The notes: generated by a model not told the origin, from the sequence alone. A stretch of 64,000 bases of DNA from Bacillus_BD oryzisoli_A (GCF_043641075.1 NZ_JBHZRC010000002.1:1-64000), one strand, 5' to 3'; shown: positions 1 through 9,276, numbered from the stretch's first letter. Numbers and translations are program-made.

Positions 1-300
1 GAGGTCGACTTACCTGCTGATGAGACTGNNNNNNNNNNNNNNNNNNNNNNNNNNNNNNNNNNNNNNNNNNNNNNNNNNNNNNNNNNNNNNNNNNNNNNNN
101 NNNNNNNNNNNNNNNNNNNNNNNNNNNNCGCTAGAGCTTGCTGATAGCAATAACACTGAGGTCGACTTACCTGCTGACGAGACTGCGCTAGAGCTTGCTG
201 ATAGCAATAACACTGAGGTCGACTTACCTGCTGACGAGACTGCGCTAGAGCTTGCTGATAGCGATAACACTGGGATCGACTTACCTGCTGCCGATGAAAT
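1..300 (+). repeat. 57-bp in-frame tandem repeat
   Basis: Units begin with GAGGTCGACTTACCTGCTGA at 1, 158 and 215, and a diverged copy starts at 272, so the period is exactly 57 bp (19 codons). Copies at 158 and 215 are nearly identical at DNA level, which points to recent expansion. The N gap lies inside the array, so the true copy number is unknown. Confidence 0.85.
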
Positions 301-682
301 CGCCGAAGAACTTACCGATAATGACGATTCCGCAGATGATTTACCTGTCGATGAGACAATTGAGGAATTTACTGACAGCGACGTTACTACGGACGTTTTA
401 CCTACCGAAGATACAGCTAATAACCTGACTGCTATTGATATCTCTGTTGAAAACCCAACTACCGTTGATTTTACTGAGGATCTAACAGATATTGATAACA
501 TCGAAGACTTACCTAACCTCGAGATGACTGACGTTCATCCTACCCTTGACAGCACTGATAACGACTTACCGAGCCATATTATAACTGACGAACACACTCC
601 TACTGATATTTCCGAAAACGAATCCTTCAATACATTAGCTGAAGAGCTGCCTGCAAATGATGATTTAGAAGATGATAAGTAA
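1..682 (+). CDS. Acidic tandem-repeat protein, 3' part only
   Basis: This is the C-terminal part of a protein whose start lies before the window. It is rich in Asp, Glu, Thr, Asn and Leu and has almost no basic residues. It begins with 19-residue repeats (57 bp; core EVDLPADETALELADSNNT) that decay after about position 290 into looser variants around DLP and ED motifs. A run of 100 N (29-128) interrupts it. The frame before the N run is shifted relative to the frame after it, but joining base 28 directly to base 129 restores a perfect in-frame repeat. No signal peptide, membrane segment or sorting motif is visible in the part present; the chain ends with a charged tail at the TAA at 680-682. 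The function is unknown. It could be a surface or spore-associated spacer protein, but nothing in the sequence proves that. Confidence 0.6.
   Translation, partial: RSTYLLMRLXXXXXXXXXXXXXXXXXXXXXXXXXXXXXXXXXXLELADSNNTEVDLPADETALELADSNNTEVDLPADETALELADSDNTGIDLPAADEIAEELTDNDDSADDLPVDETIEEFTDSDVTTDVLPTEDTANNLTAIDISVENPTTVDFTEDLTDIDNIEDLPNLEMTDVHPTLDSTDNDLPSHIITDEHTPTDISENESFNTLAEELPANDDLEDDK
29..128. other. Assembly gap of 100 N
   Basis: Exactly 100 N lie inside the 57-bp repeat array. A round number placed in a repeat suggests a scaffolding placeholder, not a measured length. Base 28 (G) and bases 129-130 (CG) complete one GCG codon of the repeat, so the real gap should be a multiple of 57 bp, including zero. 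Confidence 0.9.
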
Positions 683-794
683 CCCGCTAAAAAACCCCCT
701 ACTCCCTTTTATTCAAGAATAGTGTGTTAAGGCAAGAGCCTCGGACATATATTCTATAGACATCATCGTTACAATTCAGGGAGGCGGTTCAACT

Positions 795-1145
795 ATGCAA
801 TGGTATATTAAGGTGTTAAAAAATTATGTAGGTTTTCAAGGCCGAGCAACACGTCAGGAATATTGGATGTTTATTCTAATGAACTTTATTGCTGCCTGTA
901 TTCTTTCCATTGTGGAGTTAGTTCTTGGCATTCCTGGTGTTTTGACAGGAATATATGGCTTGGCAGTTTTCCTACCTTCGTTAGCCGTTCTTGTTCGAAG
1001 ATTACATGATATCGGAAAAAGTGGCTGGTGGTTCTTGATTTCCTTCATTCCATTTATCGGTACCATTGTATTGATCGTATTTGCCTGCCTGGAAAGCCAG
1101 CCTGGAGAAAATCAGTATGGACTGAATCCAAAGCATTCCTATTAA
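795..1145 (+). CDS. DUF805 family membrane protein
   Basis: This 116-residue membrane protein fits the DUF805 (YhaH-like) family. The N-terminal stretch has the FQGRATRQEYWMF pattern typical of the family. Hydrophobic segments lie at about residues 27-47, 49-66 and 82-98, and the family signature RRLHDIGKSGWW lies just before the last one. An AGGGAGG ribosome binding site at 778-784 supports the ATG at 795. It is a single gene with its own terminator (1164-1190). The biochemical role of the family is not known; many members sit beside phage or stress genes, which is not the case here. Confidence 0.85.
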   Translation: MQWYIKVLKNYVGFQGRATRQEYWMFILMNFIAACILSIVELVLGIPGVLTGIYGLAVFLPSLAVLVRRLHDIGKSGWWFLISFIPFIGTIVLIVFACLESQPGENQYGLNPKHSY

Positions 1146-1163
1146 TTATCTTCTTACGACTAT

Positions 1164-1190
1164 ACCGCCTGAACTAGAGGCGGTTTTTTT
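1164..1190 (+). terminator. Terminator after the DUF805 gene
   Basis: Inverted arms ACCGCCT (1164-1170) and AGGCGGT (1178-1184) are followed by a T run to 1190. Confidence 0.85.
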
Positions 1191-1256
1191 ATGCAGCAAA
1201 AAGGCTTACAGTTTAGCCTGCAAGCCTGCTCAAGCGATTAGCTTCTTAGTATGATA

Positions 1257-1679
1257 TTACTTAAATCCTTCTCCAAGGATACTGGCATCTTTTCTCTCAG
1301 CTGAGCCAATTAGTTTTTGTTTAAAAATATTTTCCTTTTGCTCAATTAGTGCATCCCGCTTACCTCTGTACACATACTTCTTTTTTAGAATCTGTTTTTT
1401 CTGATTATAGAATAGAACAAATCGCTTCAATGGTAGATTTGGATTTGTATTAATCCAATTAATTTTAAATGTGGATGCACCTTCCCATTCTTCTACTGAA
1501 AGCATATGGGCCAGAATCCGTAGTTGTTTTAAATTAAACTCAGGAGTCAACCGCACTTCCCTTTCAAGCAAAAGAGTTGGATCTTCAAGTTCAAGCGGCT
1601 GTTTCAATATGACATCCTCATCCTTAATCTTTTGTTCTAATTGTGAAAATTCGATTTTTGGATACAATTTTCCAATCAA
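1257..1679 (-). CDS. Hypothetical protein, 140 aa
   Basis: This is a soluble, charged protein that I do not recognise. It has no membrane segment or signal peptide. The centre (LTPEFNLKQLRILAHMLSVEEWEGA) looks like a compact helical region, followed by a lysine-rich helix (QKKQILKKKYVYRGKRD). The start is uncertain: a GAGGAG motif directly touches the TTG at 1679, and a second TTG twelve bases further in (1667) would have an unusually long spacing. The gene stands alone, with 332 bp of AT-rich DNA without genes upstream (1680-2011), in which I see no convincing operator. Confidence 0.55.
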   Translation of the reverse strand: MIGKLYPKIEFSQLEQKIKDEDVILKQPLELEDPTLLLEREVRLTPEFNLKQLRILAHMLSVEEWEGASTFKINWINTNPNLPLKRFVLFYNQKKQILKKKYVYRGKRDALIEQKENIFKQKLIGSAERKDASILGEGFK

Positions 1680-2011
1680 CTCCTCATAACATTTAGCCTA
1701 ATAGCGTAAAGGGTTATAATCAACTATTCAAAATGGATAAATAATTTTATTATGATAATCGTTCATAAATGCAACTTTCATTACATTCTTTGTATCATCC
1801 AATGGACTAATAGTTGTCATATTTATTATCATAATATACTTTATAGAAGTTACCAACTCTAATGCATCAGATTAATACGTATTGTTTATTTATTTACACT
1901 TCACGATTGTACACTGTTTATTATTCATATAGCAATATTTCAAACGAATGATTTATGAAAAAAAATAAGATTAAAAGATCAACCCTTATGTTAACCCGAT
2001 TTATTAAAGAT
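1680..2011. other. AT-rich intergenic region, nothing recognised
   Basis: This 332-bp stretch lies between the starts and ends of two minus-strand genes. It is strongly AT-rich and holds several near-promoter hexamers but no clear hairpin with a T tract, no long open frame with a ribosome binding site, and no recognised operator. Confidence 0.5.
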
Positions 2012-2941
2012 TTACTTAACTAAGACAATTAGAAAAGGCAGTACAATAAAAGAAATAAGCGTTGTCCAAAGAATACTTTTCGTTACAATTTTAGGAGAAG
2101 CATCAAACTTTGCGGCTAATATACCTGCATTCACGGCAACCGGCATACATGCCAAAATGAGTAAGACCGAAAATAAAAGTCCTTGAATTTTAAGTATAGA
2201 TAGACAAATCAAAGCGATTCCAGGTGCAATAAGTAATCTCATCCCCATACCCAACCAATAGGCTGTATGTGTTTTTCTATCCAGCTGCTCCGTTTTCACA
2301 TTCATCATCTGAGCACCTAAAATAGCCAAAACAATGGGTGAATAGGCATCAGCAATCATCGAAAATCCGCTCGCAATACCACTGGGTAACGGAAGCTCAA
2401 AACTACGAAATAATAATGCCAGCATAGCTGCATAAATGGCGGGTAACGAAAATACGGATTTAATGGCATTTTTTATTGAAAAGTGCGAACGGGCGGCGAA
2501 GTAAATTCCTACCGTATTCACAATAATCATTTGCAGGACAATAAAAACCGATGCCTTGTCGAGCCCTAATTGGCCAAAGCCAAGTAATATCAAAGGTATT
2601 CCATAGTTGACACAGTTGGTAAATGCCGAAATAAGTGTAAGACCAGCAATATCATTTTGTGATAGCGCAAGCAGCTTCCCTAAACCATTAGCTGTTCCCC
2701 ATAGTAATAAAAGATTTAACAGCGAGAATGCAAAGGTTAGGTAAATGTCCTGATGAGACACTTCCGCATTCATTAACGTATCAAAGATCACAACAGGAGT
2801 AAAATAATATAGAACTAAGACTAAAAGTGGTTTAATATCAAGCTGCTTGAACTTACTAAGTAATGCCCCGGCAATTACTGGTATCGCAAGCGGAACAAGC
2901 ACGTGAAAAAGGGTAAAAAAAACATTTTGAATCATGATCAA
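2012..2941 (-). CDS. AEC family transporter (auxin efflux carrier-like permease)
   Basis: This 309-residue polytopic permease has about ten hydrophobic segments split into two halves by a short polar loop near residues 150-160, as in the AEC family (PF03547). The family uses ion gradients to move organic acids such as malate, or auxin in plants. Helix-breaking motifs visible include TNCVNYGIPL near residues 108-117 and ACMPVAVNAGILA near 265-277, both characteristic. The substrate cannot be told from sequence. The start could be the TTG at 2941 (five bases after GAGAGG) or the ATG two codons later. It is a single gene with no obvious operon partner. Confidence 0.85.
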   Translation of the reverse strand: MIMIQNVFFTLFHVLVPLAIPVIAGALLSKFKQLDIKPLLVLVLYYFTPVVIFDTLMNAEVSHQDIYLTFAFSLLNLLLLWGTANGLGKLLALSQNDIAGLTLISAFTNCVNYGIPLILLGFGQLGLDKASVFIVLQMIIVNTVGIYFAARSHFSIKNAIKSVFSLPAIYAAMLALLFRSFELPLPSGIASGFSMIADAYSPIVLAILGAQMMNVKTEQLDRKTHTAYWLGMGMRLLIAPGIALICLSILKIQGLLFSVLLILACMPVAVNAGILAAKFDASPKIVTKSILWTTLISFIVLPFLIVLVK

Positions 2942-3117
2942 TAATTCCTCTCTAACCAGAAAATATAAGTGTAAAAGGGCAATAAGTTGAAATGGAGTTC
3001 TATATTCACCATTTTTTACTATATTTCAACATTATACTACAGTTTTCTATAATAATAAGAAATTGTAAGATACTAGCCTACCGAAATTTGATAGAACGAC
3101 CAATTACATAAAAAACA

Positions 3118-3150
3118 AATAAAAGACAGTCTCTAAATTGAGACTGTCTT
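3118..3150 (-). terminator. Terminator after the FabH gene
   Basis: Arms AAGACAGTCTC (3123-3133) and GAGACTGTCTT (3140-3150) form an 11-bp stem; on the minus strand a TTTTATTT tract follows. Confidence 0.85.
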
Positions 3151-3163
3151 CTATATAAAATAA

Positions 3164-4150
3164 TTATCCTACATTCCATCGAATTAACTGTCCTGCATGT
3201 GTTAAACCACCGCCGAAGCCGTATAACAATAGAATGTCCCCATTCTTGACCTTACCTTCACGAACACCCATATCAAGTGATAAGGGAATCGTTGCTGCAG
3301 ATGTATTTCCGTACTCAACAAGGCTATATAATGTTTTTTCAATCGGGAACCCACTTTTATGGCAGATGGATTCAATCATCCTTAAATTGGCACTATGCGG
3401 TATAAACCAATTAACATCACTTAATGGCATTGAGGCTTTCTCCAGAACCTCTTTCATTCCTCTGGGTACTGTTGTAACAGCCCATTTGTAAACCTCACGT
3501 CCATTTTGTACAAATTTATTACTCTTCATAAGGTCTTCCTCAAACATGCGAGTTGATAAATCAGAGCAATACAGATTTTTTCCTTTTTTTCCTTCTGTTC
3601 CTAAATGGTAGGAAAGGAAGCTAGGCTGTTCCTCATCATACTCTACAAGTACTGCTCCACCGCCATCACCAAATAGAATACAGGTAGACCGATCTTCATA
3701 ATCCGTAATTTTTGAAAGGGTTTCTGCTCCAATAACGAGAATTTTCTTATGTAAACCGGATGTAATAAGACCGTTTGCAACATGCAGCCCGTATGCAAAT
3801 CCTGAACAAGCGGCATTAACATCAATGGAGCCGGTTTGTTTGATTCCTAGTTTTGCTTGAACTAGTGAAGCAACGCTTGGGGTTTTGAAATCAGGAGTCA
3901 TTGTGCAGGCAATAATCATATCAATATCTTCAAGAGATTTATCGTATCTTTCGACCAAATTCAATGCTGCTTTATAACCGATATCACTTGTATGCTCATC
4001 TTCTGTTGCAATTCTTCGCGCTTTAATACCTGTACGTTTTACAATCCATTCATCATTTGTTTCAACTAATTTTTCTAAATCATCATTCGTAAGTCTCTTT
4101 TCAGGGACATATGCACCTATTGCCGTAATACGAGCTTTTGATAAAATCAT
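3164..4150 (-). CDS. fabH: 3-oxoacyl-ACP synthase III (KAS III, FabH)
   Basis: This enzyme condenses an acyl-CoA primer with malonyl-ACP to start fatty acid synthesis in the cytoplasm. The length (328 aa) is normal for the family. The catalytic triad is visible: Cys115 in VNAACSGFAYG, His252 in WFIPHSANLRM and Asn282 in EYGNTSAATIP. The C-terminal LLYGFGGGLTHAG loop is also typical. It is not next to fabF; in Bacillus a standalone second copy (FabHB/YhfB type) exists besides the fabHA-fabF operon, and this gene fits that arrangement by context only. A strong AAAGGGGG ribosome binding site precedes the ATG at 4150. Confidence 0.93.
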   Translation of the reverse strand: MILSKARITAIGAYVPEKRLTNDDLEKLVETNDEWIVKRTGIKARRIATEDEHTSDIGYKAALNLVERYDKSLEDIDMIIACTMTPDFKTPSVASLVQAKLGIKQTGSIDVNAACSGFAYGLHVANGLITSGLHKKILVIGAETLSKITDYEDRSTCILFGDGGGAVLVEYDEEQPSFLSYHLGTEGKKGKNLYCSDLSTRMFEEDLMKSNKFVQNGREVYKWAVTTVPRGMKEVLEKASMPLSDVNWFIPHSANLRMIESICHKSGFPIEKTLYSLVEYGNTSAATIPLSLDMGVREGKVKNGDILLLYGFGGGLTHAGQLIRWNVG

Positions 4151-4341
4151 TGTATACCCCCTTTAATTCTGAGTTTTCAACTTTTACTCATTTTACCACT
4201 TATTACTAAGACTAGATACTAATTTGATGTCAAAATAGAAAAAAAGAGCTGTTTTCTCCATTCATGCTTCCCTATTCATACCTGTTGTAATCAAGTACTA
4301 TTATTGATTTTGTTTTAGATAGCCCTTACATTTACTCAAAC

Positions 4342-4371
4342 ATAAAAAGCCAGGAACGTTATTCCCAGCTT
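4342..4371 (-). terminator. Terminator after the small gene at 4370
   Basis: On the minus strand AGCTGGGAA and TTCCTGGCT pair (with two G-U pairs) around a short loop and are followed by TTTTTATG. Confidence 0.7.
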
Positions 4372-4546
4372 AGTCGATAAAACCATTTTCTTTTAACTGC
4401 TCAAAGGCTGCATTTTGATTTTCTTCTTTAATCTGATATTCAAGGTTTCCATCCACAATTTTTGCGCAGCGTCCTCCAAATGGCTTTAAGGTTTCTTTAA
4501 TGGCTTTAATATCATGGGTCCCTTTTAACTGATAATTAACTTTCAC
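4370..4546 (-). CDS. Small hypothetical protein, 58 aa
   Basis: I chose the GTG at 4546 because GGAGGTGA lies four bases before it. The upstream ATG at 4561 overlaps that ribosome binding site, so the longer 63-residue form is unlikely. The protein is small, soluble and mixed alpha/beta in pattern (VNYQLKGTHDIKAIKETLKPFGGRCAKIVDGN), with one internal Cys. I do not recognise a named family. It has its own terminator and no evident operon partner. Confidence 0.65.
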   Translation of the reverse strand: MKVNYQLKGTHDIKAIKETLKPFGGRCAKIVDGNLEYQIKEENQNAAFEQLKENGFID

Positions 4547-4650
4547 TTTTATCACCTCCATAGATTACTATAAAGAAGTGATAAAAGAATTTCTGTGATA
4601 AAACTAACAACAAAAAATTAATTATCGTGCTGGATTATTTAATGATCCTA

Positions 4651-5679
4651 TCATTCAACAGTCTTCTTCATATCCTCAATAAATTCCTGAACCGCCTCTT
4701 CTTTAGTTGCCCATGAGGTAACCAAACGAATCGCTGAAGTATCCTGATCTACTTTTTCCCAAATTAAAAAAGAGTACTTCTTTTGGAGCTCGGAGATTAA
4801 GGAATTCGGTAAAATCGGGAAGATTTGATTTGATGGTGAATGGCTAAGAAAAGTATGCCCCGCTTTCGTTATTTCCTTTCTCAGCCTATCTGCCATTCTA
4901 TTGGCATGCATCGCCAATTCATAGAACAAATTATCCCCGAACAGTTCTACAAACTGAATTCCCAATAGTCTCCCTTTAGCAAGGAGTGCTCCCTTTTGCT
5001 TCAAATGGAAGCGGAATTCCTCTTTAAGATGGTGATGACTAATAACCAGTGCCTCTCCAAGCAAGGCTCCATTCTTTGTACCGCCAATATAAAAGGCATC
5101 GACTAGATTTGGAAGATCACTTAGCTGGAGATCATTTTCTGCAGAACATAAAGCAGATCCTAATCTTGCTCCATCCATATATAAGATGAGGTTGTTTTCC
5201 TTACAGAAATGACTTAACTGCTCCAACTCCTCCTTATTATAGATTGAACCGATTTCAGTTGAATTCGATAGGTACACAAGCTTTGGCTTGACCATATGCT
5301 CATCGGTATGAAAAATAAGTACATCCCGTAAATGCTTTGTCGTTAGCTTTCCATCAGTGGTTTCAACAGCTATCACTTTGTGCCCTGTTGCTTCAATTGC
5401 ACCTGTTTCATGAGTAAAAATATGACCAGTACTCGCTGCGATTGCCGCTTCGTGAGGTCTTAAGAAAGCTGAAATTGCGATTAAATTTGTTTGAGTTCCG
5501 CCTGATAAAAAGTGAATATCTACGTTTGCCTGGTCTAATCTTTGCTTAATTAATTCGATTGCTTTCTCTGAGTAGCGATCTTCACCATAGCCATTTTCCT
5601 GCACAAAGTTTGATTCCATTAGTGCAGTTAAGATTCTTGGATGTGCACCTTCGCTGTAATCATTTTTAAAACTATACAT
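4651..5679 (-). CDS. Threonine aldolase family, PLP-dependent lyase
   Basis: This is a fold-type I PLP enzyme of the beta-eliminating lyase / low-specificity threonine aldolase family (PF01212), 342 aa as usual. Visible landmarks are the glycine-rich phosphate-binding region FLSGGTQTN (58-66), the THETGAIE segment with the likely cofactor-stacking His (residues 86-96), Asp169 in YMDGARLGSA which should bind the pyridine nitrogen, and the Schiff-base Lys202 in GGTKNG. The family cleaves threonine or allo-threonine to glycine and acetaldehyde, but some members act on other beta-hydroxy amino acids, so the exact substrate is open. It is a single gene, transcribed in the same direction as its neighbours. 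Confidence 0.88.
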   Translation of the reverse strand: MYSFKNDYSEGAHPRILTALMESNFVQENGYGEDRYSEKAIELIKQRLDQANVDIHFLSGGTQTNLIAISAFLRPHEAAIAASTGHIFTHETGAIEATGHKVIAVETTDGKLTTKHLRDVLIFHTDEHMVKPKLVYLSNSTEIGSIYNKEELEQLSHFCKENNLILYMDGARLGSALCSAENDLQLSDLPNLVDAFYIGGTKNGALLGEALVISHHHLKEEFRFHLKQKGALLAKGRLLGIQFVELFGDNLFYELAMHANRMADRLRKEITKAGHTFLSHSPSNQIFPILPNSLISELQKKYSFLIWEKVDQDTSAIRLVTSWATKEEAVQEFIEDMKKTVE

Positions 5680-5756
5680 AAGTTAGCTCCCTATTATTGT
5701 TTTTTCATTATCGTAACATAATAAATACTCAATTTCCTTCTCATTCTGCTGATGAA

Positions 5757-7064
5757 CTATAATTTCAGTACTCTTTCCTTCTCGAATTCAATAGGATTGT
5801 CTTTTAAATATCGATCAAAAAATTGCAGGATGACTTCATTTGTCGTTTCAATACATTCGCGTGCGTCGACTGCTCCTGTTCCCAGCAAATTTGATAAAAT
5901 AGGTGAAACGATTGGTAAATCGGTAAAATTCATATGCTCTGAATTCCTTATGATTACCTGATAGGAATGATTACTGTTTTTGTGTACAGCATTATTTGGA
6001 TAATCTGGATTCCCCTTAGTCTCATCTTCATAATGAGATTCATTATAGAAATTTAGAATAGGCTTTGGATATGGCTCATCTGTCAAGAGCTCTTTTCCGT
6101 TCATAAAACCGATGACTTCCCCTAGCATTGTTCCATCAAGAACAATCACCGCATCCACAGTTTCATCTATTCTGCCAATTTTTGCAGCCGTTGCTCCACC
6201 CAGTGAGTGACCCATAACACCAATACGCTCAAGGTCAATTAGCTGAAATATATTTTCAGTTTCACTACCAGTCATTTTTTTGATTTTATCAATAACAAAG
6301 GTCATATCCTCTGTTCTAAGCTTCATCCATGCTTGTTCCATGACAAACAATTCCTTACCCTGTATTTCCCCATTTGTTGCTTTTATCGCATCATTCATAA
6401 AATCCATATTGGTTATCACCCTTTTTCCGTCCACCTGCTCTGTCAAAAAAGCATGAAAGGTATGATCAATACTAGCAACTACATATCCATTGCTGGCCAA
6501 TTCTTGATAAGTAGAATAGTTGCTGGTGCGAAGCCCAAATGCACCGTGAGAAAAAACCACAAGAGGAAACTTTTTATCTGCTTGCTTTGAAGGATACCAA
6601 AACTGAACCGTTACTTTTCGATTATCATCAGCTTCCTCTGTGAAAAGCTCTTTTCTTGATTGATCGGTCCAAGTAAAACTTTTTGTACTCACTGAATTTT
6701 CACCTGTTGTCTTGATTGGCTCATAAGGAGGGAAAAGCAGGAGAGGAAAAATAGCTAAGGCATAAAGAATAACACGGCCCAAAAAGCCAAGTATCATTTT
6801 CGACTTCTTTAATGGTTTATTCCCTATATGTCGGAGAAGTGTCACAAGTCCAAGCAGTGCCTGTACCCCCAAAAGGATGCCAAGCATCATCCAGTTCAAT
6901 CCCCAATCAATAATAGGACTGATTACCAGCAGTAAAAAAATTGAAAAAAGTACAATACTGAGAATAGATTTACCCCTTTTTACATTTGATTTTTTCAATA
7001 TGCTTACTACAATCATCCCGATTTCAATTGAAATGAATAGAAGAAACACCATATTTCCTAGCAT
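5757..7064 (-). CDS. Membrane-anchored alpha/beta hydrolase, PAF acetylhydrolase-like
   Basis: The start at 7064 is preferred because GGGAGG lies seven bases upstream; an upstream GTG at 7109 has no ribosome binding site. The 435-residue product opens with about four hydrophobic segments (roughly residues 4-22, 34-52, 56-76, 92-112) and then has a soluble alpha/beta hydrolase domain. The oxyanion region is FPLVVFSHGAFG, the nucleophile Ser lies in GVMGHSLGGATAAK (about residue 287), the acid is probably the Asp in VIVLDGTMLG, and a His follows in NSEHMNF. This arrangement matches the PAF acetylhydrolase / isoform II group. Such enzymes hydrolyse short acyl esters; the natural substrate here is unknown. 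The catalytic domain probably faces outward after the last helix. Confidence 0.8.
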   Translation of the reverse strand: MLGNMVFLLFISIEIGMIVVSILKKSNVKRGKSILSIVLFSIFLLLVISPIIDWGLNWMMLGILLGVQALLGLVTLLRHIGNKPLKKSKMILGFLGRVILYALAIFPLLLFPPYEPIKTTGENSVSTKSFTWTDQSRKELFTEEADDNRKVTVQFWYPSKQADKKFPLVVFSHGAFGLRTSNYSTYQELASNGYVVASIDHTFHAFLTEQVDGKRVITNMDFMNDAIKATNGEIQGKELFVMEQAWMKLRTEDMTFVIDKIKKMTGSETENIFQLIDLERIGVMGHSLGGATAAKIGRIDETVDAVIVLDGTMLGEVIGFMNGKELLTDEPYPKPILNFYNESHYEDETKGNPDYPNNAVHKNSNHSYQVIIRNSEHMNFTDLPIVSPILSNLLGTGAVDARECIETTNEVILQFFDRYLKDNPIEFEKERVLKL

Positions 7065-7253
7065 ACTATCGCCTCCCACTTCTACTTCAAACATCGTGGA
7101 TTCCTTCACAAGGCAAACTTTGGGAAACTTTCATCGAATGACATTTTCATGATTTGAAGAAGTGCTATGCTTAAATTGTTCTCTATTCATTATAGCACCC
7201 TAATATGGAAAATAATGTGACTGTCTCTTGAATTTTCCAATTATCTTTACCAC

Positions 7254-7285
7254 AAAAAACCAAATCACATTTCTTTGATTTGGTT
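7254..7285 (-). terminator. Terminator after the GGDEF gene
   Basis: AACCAAATCA and TGATTTGGTT form a ten-base-pair stem; the minus strand continues with a T run. Confidence 0.85.
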
Positions 7286-7304
7286 TAGGCATACTATGAT
7301 TTTA

Positions 7305-8426
7305 TTAATGATTAAGAGAAAATTCTTCCTTGTAAATAGAGAAAGTGTTTTTACCTTTTAATTTTGCCTGGTACATAGCTATGTCTGCTTTTTTAATTAA
7401 TTTATCAATAGCATCCCCATCATTATTATAAAAGGCAATTCCAATACTAGTTGATACAAGAATATCCTGTTGATTTATGATAAAAGGCTGATTGATTTCG
7501 CTAAGGATCGTTTCCACTAGCTTAATTGCACTGTGCTTATCTATGTTCGGAAAGAAGCCAATAAACTCGTCTCCTCCTAATCGAGTAATCGTATCGTTTT
7601 TTCGTATACAACGTAAAAGACGATTGGCGACCTCCTTTAACAGGAGATCCCCTATTTCATGGCCAAAGGAATCATTCACTGCCTTGAATCCATCTAAATC
7701 CATAAAAATAATGGATGCTAACGTTCTGGGAGTATCTGAAAATTGAGGGGATAGGGTACGATGAAAATTCTCCTCAAACTGCCTCCGATTCGGAAGACCT
7801 GTTAGCATATCCTTAAACGCTAAATCACGCAGAAGTATTTCACTTCTTTTTCGTTCTGTAATATCCAACATGGAGCCGATGATTTGTGCTTGGCCATCTT
7901 TTAGGATGATTGTTCCGTAAATTTCTATATCATACATACTTTGATCCTTTTTAATGCCTCTCACTTCAATTCTCGATGTTTTATCTTCCCTATCCAGTTT
8001 TCGTCTGATCGACTCCATTACGACAGGCAAATCATCAGGATGGACTAAGTCTAAAATAGACATTCCAATTAGTTCCTCTTTTGCATACCCAGTCATTTCA
8101 ATAAATTGCTGATTAGCATACTTGATTTTTCCATCTATTAACGTATAAGTTCCAATTAAGGAGCTTTCTGCTAATACAATATATTTATCATTAACCTGTT
8201 TTAGCTTTTTCTGCTGCCTACTCACAATAATCGTGAAAGGAGTTAATATCATCAGTAATACAATACTGTCAATCAGCATTTCTTGACCAGAACTATTTAT
8301 ATTAAAATACCGATTCAATATATCTTGGAGTACAAGCATCTCTGCTTCTTTTATGATAAGTACACCTATAATGATCAAGATGGACTGAAAAAGCCCTCTT
8401 CTGTATTTTTTTCTTCGAAAATCCAT
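7305..8426 (-). CDS. PAS-GGDEF diguanylate cyclase, membrane-bound
   Basis: This 373-residue protein has two N-terminal hydrophobic segments (about 11-30 and 48-68), a PAS domain (about 80-195, ending in the PAC motif IIGSMLDITERKRSE) and a GGDEF domain (about 205-365). The active site reads RLGGDEFIGF, so it is intact, and the RKND five residues before it fits the RxxD product-inhibition site. The expected activity is making cyclic di-GMP from two GTP at the inner membrane face under control of the PAS sensor. No EAL domain follows. It is a single gene with its own terminator, and the ligand of the PAS domain is unknown. Confidence 0.92.
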   Translation of the reverse strand: MDFRRKKYRRGLFQSILIIIGVLIIKEAEMLVLQDILNRYFNINSSGQEMLIDSIVLLMILTPFTIIVSRQQKKLKQVNDKYIVLAESSLIGTYTLIDGKIKYANQQFIEMTGYAKEELIGMSILDLVHPDDLPVVMESIRRKLDREDKTSRIEVRGIKKDQSMYDIEIYGTIILKDGQAQIIGSMLDITERKRSEILLRDLAFKDMLTGLPNRRQFEENFHRTLSPQFSDTPRTLASIIFMDLDGFKAVNDSFGHEIGDLLLKEVANRLLRCIRKNDTITRLGGDEFIGFFPNIDKHSAIKLVETILSEINQPFIINQQDILVSTSIGIAFYNNDGDAIDKLIKKADIAMYQAKLKGKNTFSIYKEEFSLNH

Positions 8427-8614
8427 GATGTCTCTCCTAAAAAAACATATGTCTATACATCCTATTGTATTTCTTCAATCACACCCATACAAGAAAAATA
8501 TTATAATAATATGGCAGGAAGTTATAGGGCCATCCTCAGTAACCAAAAGTCTTGATTCAGAAACAAGTTCACGCGATAATGAGTTAATTAAGGAATTTCG
8601 TAAGGAGTTTAAAA

Positions 8615-9211
8615 ATGAAAAGAATTATTCAAAATTTTATTAAGGGACTTTTAACCATTGTCCCAATTATTTTAGTTGTTTTTGTCGTCTTTAAGATTTT
8701 TATGTTTTTAGATGGCCTGCTAGGAAATTATTTAAAACCCTATTTAAAAGAGGATTACATACCTGGGATTGGATTACTTTTCACCTTTATCCTGATTACC
8801 ATTTTAGGCTGGCTGTCTACAAAGTTTTTTACAGGTACACTATTCCGGGTTATTGACAGATTGCTAGAAAGGATTCCTTTAATAAAAACCATCTATTCGG
8901 TTATCAAGGATACGTTTTATTCCTTTCTTGGAGAGAAAAAATCGTTTTCAAAGGTGGCAATTGTAACAATTCCTGGAACAGAAGTGAAGACCATTGGATT
9001 TATTACGACAGAAGATCTGGAAGACTTTTATACTCCATTAAAAGATCATGTGGCTGTATATGTTCAACAAACCTTTCAAATAGCCGGTGTTACCCTTTTA
9101 ATCCCAAAAGACCAGGTTGAAGTGATTGACGTAAAGCCTGAGGATGCAATGAAATTTATTCTTTCTGGCGGAATGACCTCAAATCACGGACAACCCTATA
9201 GGAATCAATAA
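8615..9211 (+). CDS. DUF502 family membrane protein
   Basis: This 198-residue protein matches the DUF502 family (PF04367). Two membrane segments lie at about residues 10-30 and 50-70. The following conserved cytoplasmic part includes RIPLIKTIYSVIKDTFYSFL and GEKKSFSKVAIVTIPG, both typical of the family. A GGAG motif at 8604-8607 supports the ATG at 8615. It is transcribed alone and ends in a clear terminator. The molecular role of the family is not established. Confidence 0.88.
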   Translation: MKRIIQNFIKGLLTIVPIILVVFVVFKIFMFLDGLLGNYLKPYLKEDYIPGIGLLFTFILITILGWLSTKFFTGTLFRVIDRLLERIPLIKTIYSVIKDTFYSFLGEKKSFSKVAIVTIPGTEVKTIGFITTEDLEDFYTPLKDHVAVYVQQTFQIAGVTLLIPKDQVEVIDVKPEDAMKFILSGGMTSNHGQPYRNQ

Positions 9212-9242
9212 CTGAATCCTCTATTAATAGTGAAATCTAAAG

Positions 9243-9276
9243 AACGCACTTAAATAATAAAGCAAGTGCGTTTTTT
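9243..9276 (+). terminator. Terminator after the DUF502 gene
   Basis: AACGCACTT (9243-9251) and AAGTGCGTT (9264-9272) form the stem, followed by T residues. Confidence 0.85.

Noticed and set aside
1741..1790. Fur-box-like sequence near TGATAATCGTTCATA
   Set aside because: Only one half fits the 7-1-7 consensus and the neighbouring gene has no iron-related feature.
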